NCBI GenBank assembly: GCA_049511115.1
Contig: JBEKYH010000253.1
Location: forward strand, 1 to 7,400
Direction: 5' to 3'
DNA: 7,400 bases
Source of the DNA: JBEKYH01 sp049511115
GTDB lineage: Bacteria; Planctomycetota; Phycisphaerae; Tepidisphaerales; Tepidisphaeraceae
Positions 1 through 5,337 of this stretch are shown piece by piece (position 1 is the stretch's first letter; each line of letters opens with the position of its first letter). Under the pieces are notes generated by a model. It searched no databases and had not been told where the DNA came from. It saw nothing but the letters and a program-made list of their open reading frames with translations. A program made the translations under genes and the position numbers.

Positions 1-513
1 GACGTAATCCGCAAACACATTTCAACAGGAAGACCGCGGGCATTCTCGGACCATGAGTATTACGAACTGCGAAGCACCGTTGCCGCTGAATTCCAGCTGC
101 ACCCGAGTTCAGTCGTCGTGGTGGGCTCAACCCGCTTAGGCTTCAGCTTGAGTCCCGAACGTCGATATCAAATTGTCCAATCGGATTCGGATATAGACGT
201 AGCAATCGTTTCGCAGGAGCGTTTTGACGACTATTGGGAGCGCGTCTTTTTACACTCCAAATCCGACCTGGCGTGGCCGACGCATAAATTCAGAGTCCGC
301 CTGTTCAAGGGCTGGATCGACCCGAGATTCCTGCCAAGGACACCAGCATTTGAGGCCGCAGAGAAATGGGTCCAATTCTTCGATGGCCTGATGCGGTCCC
401 GAAAATACGGGCGGCGTCGGATTACTGCCAGGCTTTACAGATCATGGGACCGACTTGAGGCGTATCAGGAGACCTCCGTCCTCGCTTGCAAGCTTTCGCC
501 AAGGAGCAATTGA
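1..513 (+). CDS. Pol-beta-fold nucleotidyltransferase, 5' partial
   Basis: The frame is open from the left edge to TGA 511-513, so the gene begins outside the window; the GTG at 118 is internal, because the upstream codons already give sensible protein (FSDHEYYELRSTVAAEF). The visible 170 residues carry the signature of the DNA polymerase beta nucleotidyltransferase superfamily: a hydrophobic strand ending in G-S (VVVVGSTRLG, visible residues 38-47), then SDSDIDVAIV (61-70) with the metal-binding pair D64 and D66. The spacer between the two motifs is longer than in minimal MNT antitoxin-type enzymes. A third catalytic carboxylate cannot be placed with confidence. Known members transfer nucleotides to proteins, RNA or small molecules; the substrate here is unknown. 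It is coupled to the DUF262 gene, whose ATG at 513 overlaps this stop codon, so the products probably act together. Basic C-terminal tail (RSRKYGRRR). Fold fairly secure, role not. Confidence 0.75.
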   Translation, partial: DVIRKHISTGRPRAFSDHEYYELRSTVAAEFQLHPSSVVVVGSTRLGFSLSPERRYQIVQSDSDIDVAIVSQERFDDYWERVFLHSKSDLAWPTHKFRVRLFKGWIDPRFLPRTPAFEAAEKWVQFFDGLMRSRKYGRRRITARLYRSWDRLEAYQETSVLACKLSPRSN

Positions 514-515
514 TG
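501..515 (+). promoter_or_regulatory. Ribosome binding site and TGATG coupling junction
   Basis: AAGGAG at 501-506 lies 6 bases before an ATG at 513-515. This fixes the DUF262 start at 513 rather than the in-frame TTG at 486, which would add nine residues read from the end of the upstream gene. The upstream stop TGA (511-513) shares its last A with this ATG, an arrangement typical of translational coupling and balanced expression of the two proteins. Confidence 0.8.
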
Positions 516-1562
516 GCTACGAGACATAACTCCATCGTGAGCAGTAAGCGGCTTGGGGACCTCCTTACTGATGTTGAGGAGAAGCGCCTAATCGTTCGAC
601 CACAATTCCAGCGACGACTAGTGTGGACCAACGTCGTAAAGGACGCGTTTCTTGACACTGTTCTCAATCAATACCCCTTCCCAGAGATTTTCGTCGCGGT
701 CGGCGAGCTGGATGAGACAAAACTCAAGCGGAAGCAATGGCTTGTCGACGGCCAGCAACGGATTTCGACACTTCGCGAGTATGTCCTCGGCTCCGACAGC
801 CTAATCTTGAAAAAAGTCAAACCATATGCACAGCTCTCCGCGGAGGAGAAACAGAGGTTCTCGGACTATCCGGTTGCGGTGCGCGATCTCGGAGCTGTAG
901 ATGAGCCAGAAATCAAGGAAATATTTTCCCGTATCAATTCCACGGATTACGCACTGAAAGCGATTGAACGCCTCAATGCAATGTACAGTGGGGCATTCAA
1001 GACCTTTTGCGAGAGGTTAACAAACCACAGATTTTTTCAGTCGCGCGGCGTGTTTTCCACCGCCGACTTTCGCCGAATGAGAGACCTCGATTTCTGTGTG
1101 ATCCTCGTCGTCACACTTCTATCCACCTATTACCACCGCGACGAACAAAACCGCGAGTACCTCAGGCGATACAACGACGATTTTCCAGATGCAGAATCGA
1201 TCCAAAGGCGATTGGACTCAGTCTTCGCTTTCCTAGACGGAGCTAATCTTGCAGCGTCGTCGCGCGCCTGGAAGAAGACTGATCTGCTCACCTTAATAGT
1301 GGAACTTGACGCCATATTAAATCGAAAGGGAAAAAACCTCGACGCGGAAGGCGTCGGTGCTCGACTAAATAAATTCTACAACGACGTGGACGCCCGATTT
1401 AAGCAGGGAAGCGACCAGCCCACACAACTACGAGAAATTGCCGAGCTCGATAAGTACCTCAAAGCGGCAACAAAGGCGACTAACGATAAATATGCTCGGG
1501 ACGCACGCGCCGAGGTGATTAGTCGCGTGATCGCGCTGCCTTCCCCGCGCGCAAGGAAATAG
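513..1562 (+). CDS. DUF262 (GmrS/ParB-Srx-like) domain protein
   Basis: A 349-residue protein with the DUF262 fold at its N terminus. Conserved elements in order: the RPQFQRRLVW strand (about residues 29-38; the family consensus is P-x-x-QR-x-x-VW), the diagnostic DGQQR motif (79-83) followed by ISTL, and FSRIN (138-142). The rest is helical and ends in a basic tail. DUF262 domains occur in the GmrS part of GmrSD type IV restriction enzymes and in SspE, where the DGQQR motif supports nucleotide hydrolysis linked to recognition of modified DNA. No C-terminal DUF1524 HNH nuclease (H-x-x-P type) is visible, so this protein probably lacks its own nuclease and relies on a partner. The coupled nucleotidyltransferase is the obvious candidate; the convergent methyltransferase suggests a link to DNA modification. 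Lower GC than the central genes. The family is secure; the system-level role is inferred. Confidence 0.85.
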   Translation: MATRHNSIVSSKRLGDLLTDVEEKRLIVRPQFQRRLVWTNVVKDAFLDTVLNQYPFPEIFVAVGELDETKLKRKQWLVDGQQRISTLREYVLGSDSLILKKVKPYAQLSAEEKQRFSDYPVAVRDLGAVDEPEIKEIFSRINSTDYALKAIERLNAMYSGAFKTFCERLTNHRFFQSRGVFSTADFRRMRDLDFCVILVVTLLSTYYHRDEQNREYLRRYNDDFPDAESIQRRLDSVFAFLDGANLAASSRAWKKTDLLTLIVELDAILNRKGKNLDAEGVGARLNKFYNDVDARFKQGSDQPTQLREIAELDKYLKAATKATNDKYARDARAEVISRVIALPSPRARK

Positions 1563-2559
1563 TTTCTTTGCCGCGACTGCCCACTAGTCGCGACAATTCA
1601 GACGCCGCCGTGGCGCAGTACTCCGTGTTAAGCTCGATCCCGGTAGCCGACAGCCCCCGGCTCACGGCCACTTTTAGGACAGTGCAACTGCCGGCGAATG
1701 GATCGAGTACTGCGCCTCGTCGCATGCCGGAAGCGTCAAGGCATCGACCAACAAGCTCCGACGGGAACGCCGCCGGGTGCGTGCGCCCGGGAACCGATTT
1801 GGCATTGATCGTCCACACATCTTCTTCGTCCGCTGCCTCCAAGGGCAGCCTATTAAATCGGTAATGAATTGATTTTGTAAAAAGGAAGACAAACTCGTAG
1901 GTCCGCCATGGGCGATCTAGGACGTTCGCTTCCGGAAGTGGCCGGTCGCGCTGCCAGATTATTGGGGCGCGCAACGTCCAACCAGCGTCGATCATGCCGG
2001 TTGCAATACGCCAGGGCAGCCCAAGCAAAGATTTTTTGGGAAATCCCAGCCCAGCCGCGTCCACCGCCCGCAGCGGTTCCATCCTTCGCGCACGATGCTT
2101 AGAATCGCGACCGTGTGGTTTGCCCTTGCCCGAATAGTAGGTATCCCCTAAATTAAGAAAAAGAGTGCCATCCCGTCTAAGTACCCTTTTCACCGAAGTC
2201 ATAGTTTCCACAATTGAATTAACGTACTCCGGCACCGACGGTTCCATTCCTATCTGCCCACTTACGCCGTAATCGCGCTGCCAGAAGTAAGGGGGCGACG
2301 TGATGACACATGAAAAGTGGTCGTCCGGCAGTCTCGCAATGACTCGGCGCGCATCGCCAGCAAGGATTTCCCATTTCGCCCTCGACTGTGGCGTAGATCG
2401 CCAAGTATCGTCGACTGTCGTGCTTTGTAGTCGCATTTCGATTAAACGCGTCGAGCGCCACGCCTTCCCGTCATCCAACTTGCGGAGGCGCCTGCAAAGG
2501 CCGGTGCTTAAACAATCTTCCCCGAATTCTCGTGCAGCTGCAATGTTAAGCCGCGTCAA
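1519..2559 (-). CDS. Beta-class site-specific DNA methyltransferase (N4-cytosine or N6-adenine)
   Basis: Transfers a methyl group from S-adenosylmethionine to an exocyclic amino group of DNA. In the 346-residue reading, motif IV TSPPYF (87-92) comes first. Next are the GTLFLNLGDTY strand (131-141), HPAAFPSELV (261-270, motif X region) and the SAM-binding motif I DPFAGSCT (286-293), followed by GIELN (307-311). This IV-before-I order defines the beta class. S-P-P-Y is most common in N4-cytosine enzymes but also occurs in N6-adenine ones, so the modified base is not settled. The start is uncertain: TTG 2559 sits directly against GGAGGG with no spacer, while ATG 2436 would begin just before the conserved core (MRLQSTTVDD). 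The frame upstream of 2559 stays open to 2622 without a canonical start. The 3' end overlaps the convergent DUF262 gene by 44 bp. No cognate restriction nuclease is visible, so it may be an orphan or the modifying arm of the neighbouring pair. Confidence 0.85.
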   Translation of the reverse strand: MTRLNIAAAREFGEDCLSTGLCRRLRKLDDGKAWRSTRLIEMRLQSTTVDDTWRSTPQSRAKWEILAGDARRVIARLPDDHFSCVITSPPYFWQRDYGVSGQIGMEPSVPEYVNSIVETMTSVKRVLRRDGTLFLNLGDTYYSGKGKPHGRDSKHRARRMEPLRAVDAAGLGFPKKSLLGLPWRIATGMIDAGWTLRAPIIWQRDRPLPEANVLDRPWRTYEFVFLFTKSIHYRFNRLPLEAADEEDVWTINAKSVPGRTHPAAFPSELVGRCLDASGMRRGAVLDPFAGSCTVLKVAVSRGLSATGIELNTEYCATAASELSRLVGSRGKETISLRAGKAARSRD

Positions 2560-2594
2560 CCCTCCGCCTGGTAGCGTCTTAATCTGAAAAACTT

Positions 2595-2792
2595 CTAGGT
2601 CCTGCCGGGATCGTAAAATTCAGCAAAGCCAACGATCTCCCGTCCGCTATCGGATTCCACAATTGCCACAAACTTGAATTTATCCGTGCCATGAAATCCC
2701 ATATGGCGCATCGCCCTCTTTTCCGCTTCCTGCTGCGTCTCGCATTCATCCTTCTCTCGCTTGCCGTTTACCTCGTAAATGAGAGTAACCAT
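2595..2792 (-). CDS. Small protein of unknown function
   Basis: A 65-residue acidic and basic protein beginning MVTLIYEVNGKREKDECE and ending FAEFYDPGRT. It reads as one compact alpha/beta domain: a strand (VTLIYEV), a charged helix (TQQEAEKRAMRHMG), then strands (FKFVAIVES, REIVGFAEF). The alternation and conservative codon use look like real coding. No known family is recognised. Alternative in-frame starts at 2816 and 2831 would add 8 or 13 residues (MGGFFMRAWYDSG); none has a clear ribosome binding site. It ends 35 bp before the methyltransferase TTG on the same strand and in a different frame, so the two are probably co-transcribed and it could be an accessory or control protein. That role is inferred from position only. 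Confidence 0.5.
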   Translation of the reverse strand: MVTLIYEVNGKREKDECETQQEAEKRAMRHMGFHGTDKFKFVAIVESDSGREIVGFAEFYDPGRT

Positions 2793-2856
2793 TCCAGAAT
2801 CATACCACGCGCGCATAAAAAAGCCGCCCATTTCTGAGCAGCCTTCCAGGCATGGG

Positions 2857-2970
2857 CTAGAGCATGACTGCGTCGTACGGGTTTTCGATGGTCCAAAGCT
2901 CGGTGATGACGCCAGCGGCCATCGCGGGCGTCACGCGTAGCGTGCGACGAGGAAACTGAAGGTGATACCA
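2857..2970 (-). pseudogene. Remnant of a transposase-like C-terminus
   Basis: The minus strand encodes HLQFPRRTLRVTPAMAAGV followed by ITELWTIENPYDAVML and TAG at 2857-2859. This resembles the C-terminal tail common to IS1-like and related DDE transposase proteins, recalled here as HYNFxRxHKTLRVTPAMAAG followed by a tryptophan-containing helix. The upstream part of the same frame (to about 3087) is made from a 9-base C run and GTCGAAA tandem repeats and does not look like protein. No catalytic DDE region and no terminal inverted repeats are visible. It is therefore most likely a decayed insertion-sequence fragment at the edge between accessory and host sequence. The family resemblance is from memory and needs a homology search. 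Confidence 0.5.
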
Positions 2971-3031
2971 GCCAGCAGTATTTCGCCTTAATTCCGCCGC
3001 CCCCCCCCTCCTGAGGCGAACAACCCGGCCG

Positions 3032-3052
3032 GTCGAAAGTCGAAAGTCGAAA
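3032..3052. repeat. Heptamer tandem repeat GTCGAAA x3
   Basis: Three exact abutting copies of GTCGAAA at 3032-3038, 3039-3045 and 3046-3052, directly followed by a degenerate AACGCGAAAA. It lies between the transposase remnant and the response regulator gene, in sequence with no convincing coding. Confidence 0.8.
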
Positions 3053-3098
3053 CGCGAAAAACAATGCCTCGTCCTGACCTCTTTCACATTCTCACCCT

Positions 3099-3132
3099 GT
3101 CACCCCCTGACTTTGTCACCTTGTCACCCCCT
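3099..3132. repeat. TGTCACC direct repeats
   Basis: TTGTCACC occurs twice in tandem at 3113-3120 and 3121-3128. A related TGTCACCCCCT occurs at 3099-3109 and again at 3122-3132. Noncoding and pyrimidine-rich on the plus strand. No terminator hairpin with a T run is evident for the response regulator operon that ends nearby. Confidence 0.65.
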
Positions 3133-3148
3133 CTCCCCCGTCCGTCTC

Positions 3149-3176
3149 TCAGCCCTCAGTCCTCAGTCCTCGTCCC
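3149..3176. repeat. Heptamer tandem repeat (TCAGTCC)n spanning a stop codon
   Basis: Four abutting heptamers, TCAGCCC, TCAGTCC, TCAGTCC and TCGTCCC, with the middle two identical. On the minus strand they encode the last residues of the response regulator (RTED) and its TGA at 3156-3158, so any gain or loss of a unit would alter the protein end. Confidence 0.75.
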
Positions 3177-3770
3177 TATCTCTTTCCCTCGCTCCCGATA
3201 CTCCGCCAGCCGATAATGCAGCGTCCGCCGGCTGATCCCCAGCTCCTCCGCCGCCGCCGTTTTATTGCCATCATGCCGGCGCAGCGCCGCGAGAATCTGC
3301 CGATACTCCGCCTCCGCGAGCGTCGTCGCTTTCGCCGCCGGCGTTTCAGCGGGAGCCGCCGCCTGCTGCGCCGCTCCCTCGCGCCTTCGCCGCGCTCGCT
3401 CCAGCGCCAACTCAATATCCCGCAGATGGCACGGCTTGCTCAAAAACTCCGCCACATCCAATCGAATCGCCTGCTGCGCCGCCGCGAGATCGCCAAACCC
3501 GGTGAGCACAATCACCTGCACATTCGCCCCCTCGCGGCGTAGCTGCTCAAACAACTCCATCCCCCCCATCCCCGGCAGATTCAAATCGAGTATCACAATA
3601 TCCGGCGTCTGCGCCTGTATCATCCGCAGCGCCTCCTCCGCCGTCGCCGCGGCCCGCGCGGGGTACCCCATTTCCGGCACCACCTCCATCAGCAGCTCGC
3701 GCATGCGCGCCTCATCCTCGACAATCAACACCCGCAGCGCGCGATGAACCAGTTCAGGCGCGATCGCCAT
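3156..3770 (-). CDS. Response regulator, receiver plus Fis-type HTH (ActR/RegA-like)
   Basis: DNA-binding output of the two-component system, 204 residues. The receiver domain (about 12-125) has the acidic pair E18 D19, the phospho-acceptor D62 in ILDLNLPGMGG, T90 in VLTGFGD and K112 in FLSKPC, so all phosphorylation residues are present. An Ala/Pro-rich linker (132-150) leads to a Fis-family helix-turn-helix (about 151-192, ending NKTAAAEELGISRRTLHYRL). There is no AAA+ sigma-54 activation domain, so it resembles the short ActR/RegA/PrrA class rather than full NtrC and should act independently of sigma-54 ATPase contact. The ATG at 3770 is well placed: GGAGG (3777-3781) lies 6 bases upstream, inside the kinase gene's 3' end. 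The two genes overlap by 17 bp. The extreme C-terminus is formed by a heptamer repeat. The regulon is unknown. Confidence 0.92.
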   Translation of the reverse strand: MAIAPELVHRALRVLIVEDEARMRELLMEVVPEMGYPARAAATAEEALRMIQAQTPDIVILDLNLPGMGGMELFEQLRREGANVQVIVLTGFGDLAAAQQAIRLDVAEFLSKPCHLRDIELALERARRRREGAAQQAAAPAETPAAKATTLAEAEYRQILAALRRHDGNKTAAAEELGISRRTLHYRLAEYRERGKEIGTRTED

Positions 3771-5256
3771 GCGCCACCTCCCCCGCCCCCAGCCCCTCCG
3801 CCACTCGACTCAGCTCGCCCACCTCCGCCGGCAACCGCACCACAAATCGGCTCCCCGCCCCCACCCCCGCGCTATGCGCCTCGATCCGCCCCCCATGCTC
3901 CGCGATAATCGCATGCGCAATCGAAAGCCCCAGCCCCGTCCCCGGCCGCTCACCTTTCTTCTTGCTGAAAAACGGCTCAAACACACGCGCAAGCGTATCC
4001 GCATTCATCCCCGCCCCATTATCGCTCACCGTTAATTCAATCTCTCCCCCATCACGCCGAACGCGCAATTGCACCTGTCCCGTTTCCGGCGGCGCTGCCT
4101 CCAGCGCATTGATGACCAGATTCAACACCGTCTGCCGCAATTCGCCCTCGTTGCCGACGACGCTTAAATCGCTGTCGATATCCGCCTCGAGCGTGAGCCG
4201 CCGGTCGGAGAACCGCGCCAGCCCGCCGACGGATGCCATCACATCCTGCGCCACCCGCGCCAGCGCCAGCGGCCGCCGCGCCGATTCCCCCGGCCGCGCC
4301 AGCATCAACAGATGATCGGTGATCTGCTTACATCGAAACGCCTGATCGCACATGATCTGGATCGCCTGCCGCGCGCTCGCCGCGTCCCCCCGCGAAGCTT
4401 CCGTCGAATCCTCCAGCCCCTCCAGCCGCCGCAGCGCCCGCTCTCCGTAGCCGGCAATAATCGCCAGCGGATTATTAATCTCATGCGCCACCCCCGCCGC
4501 GAGATACCCCACGCTGGCCAACCGCTCCGACTGCACCAGCTCGCGGCTCTTGGCCTGCACGCGTTGCTCCAAATCCGCCTGCACCGCCTGCAACTCCCCC
4601 GCCATGCGATTAAACTCCGCCGCCAGCAAGCGAAACTCCCCGTCCCCATCAACGGGAGCGCGATCACTCAATTGCCCGCTCGCGATGCGCTGCACCGTCC
4701 GCTGCAATTGCCCCAGCGGCGTCATGATCGCCCGGTATTGCCGCAGGCCGACGCCAATCGCAAACAGCGTCGTCAGCGCCCCCAGCGCCACCACCGCCCC
4801 GACCGTCCATTCATGCTCACGATCCGCCGACGCCTGCCGCGCCGCGATGGTCTGTCGAGTGGCCGACGATAAATCGGACAACTCCGCATAAACCGGTTCG
4901 AGCACCTGCGCATCGCTCGCCAGATTCGTCTGCAACCTCTGGGCCGCCGCGCTCAGCGCCGCCGACAACTTCGCCGCCGCGCCGTCGTCGGCAAACGCAA
5001 TGTCATACAACGTCCGCGCCGCTTGAATCTCCTCCAGCGCCCGCCCCCCTTGCGGCGGCGACTCCTCCAGCGCCGACTTGGCCACCGCGACATGCGCCCC
5101 AAGAGTATAAATCTGCCGAAGCTGCTCATTGGCCGCCAGCGCCACCCCAAAATCCTGATGCAACCCGACGACCCCAACCACCGCCGCCGCCGCGGTGAGA
5201 ATCACCGCCGCGATCATGCAAGCCATCTGAATGCAGAGCCTTCGCTTAAGGGTCAT
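3754..5256 (-). CDS. Membrane sensor histidine kinase (HAMP, HisKA, HATPase)
   Basis: Inner-membrane sensor that autophosphorylates on histidine and passes phosphate to the downstream regulator. The 500-residue reading has a first membrane helix (about 9-32), an alanine-rich helical extracytoplasmic domain (about 33-148), a second membrane helix (about 150-170) and a HAMP linker (about 171-225). A coiled region leads to the dimerisation domain with SVGYLAAGVAHEINNPLAII and phospho-accepting H258. The ATPase domain follows: N box VINALEA with N383, G1 box DNGAGM (412-417), F box FEPFFSKK (426-433) and G2 box GTGLGLSI (439-446). All catalytic boxes are intact, in the NtrB/PAS-kinase style HisKA subgroup. 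The sensor domain is a helical bundle with no recognised ligand motif. Start: ATG 5256 gives a normal short cytoplasmic tail before helix 1; a TTG at 5316 would add 20 residues. Its stop lies within the 17-bp overlap with the regulator gene, implying coupling. Confidence 0.92.
   Translation of the reverse strand: MTLKRRLCIQMACMIAAVILTAAAAVVGVVGLHQDFGVALAANEQLRQIYTLGAHVAVAKSALEESPPQGGRALEEIQAARTLYDIAFADDGAAAKLSAALSAAAQRLQTNLASDAQVLEPVYAELSDLSSATRQTIAARQASADREHEWTVGAVVALGALTTLFAIGVGLRQYRAIMTPLGQLQRTVQRIASGQLSDRAPVDGDGEFRLLAAEFNRMAGELQAVQADLEQRVQAKSRELVQSERLASVGYLAAGVAHEINNPLAIIAGYGERALRRLEGLEDSTEASRGDAASARQAIQIMCDQAFRCKQITDHLLMLARPGESARRPLALARVAQDVMASVGGLARFSDRRLTLEADIDSDLSVVGNEGELRQTVLNLVINALEAAPPETGQVQLRVRRDGGEIELTVSDNGAGMNADTLARVFEPFFSKKKGERPGTGLGLSIAHAIIAEHGGRIEAHSAGVGAGSRFVVRLPAEVGELSRVAEGLGAGEVAHGDRA
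3768..3781 (-). promoter_or_regulatory. Ribosome binding site of the response regulator
   Basis: On the minus strand GGAGG (3777-3781) is followed by 6 bases and ATG (3768-3770). It lies within the last codons of the kinase gene and decides the regulator start. Confidence 0.75.
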
Positions 5257-5337
5257 AACACGCTCAGAATACCGCGCCGCGGGCAGCTTTTGCACACTTT
5301 TCCGCGAAAACCGCAACTTCGCTATGTTGCGACAGTG

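Noticed and set aside
486..512. TTG 486 as the start of the DUF262 protein
   Set aside because: ATG 513 has a good AAGGAG site at 6 bases and overlaps the upstream stop, whereas TTG 486 has no such support.
2768..3064. Minus-strand 98-residue frame across the left junction
   Set aside because: It overlaps the small gene and the transposase remnant in another frame and has no protein-like pattern.
3265..3747. Long plus-strand frame opposite the response regulator
   Set aside because: It is Ser/Arg/Ala-rich with no domain features and fully antisense to a complete receiver-HTH gene.
5023..5337. Upstream extension of the pseudopilin-like reading frame to 5023
   Set aside because: This part runs antisense through the kinase N-terminal region, and its arginine/proline-rich translation is what GC-rich antisense frames produce.
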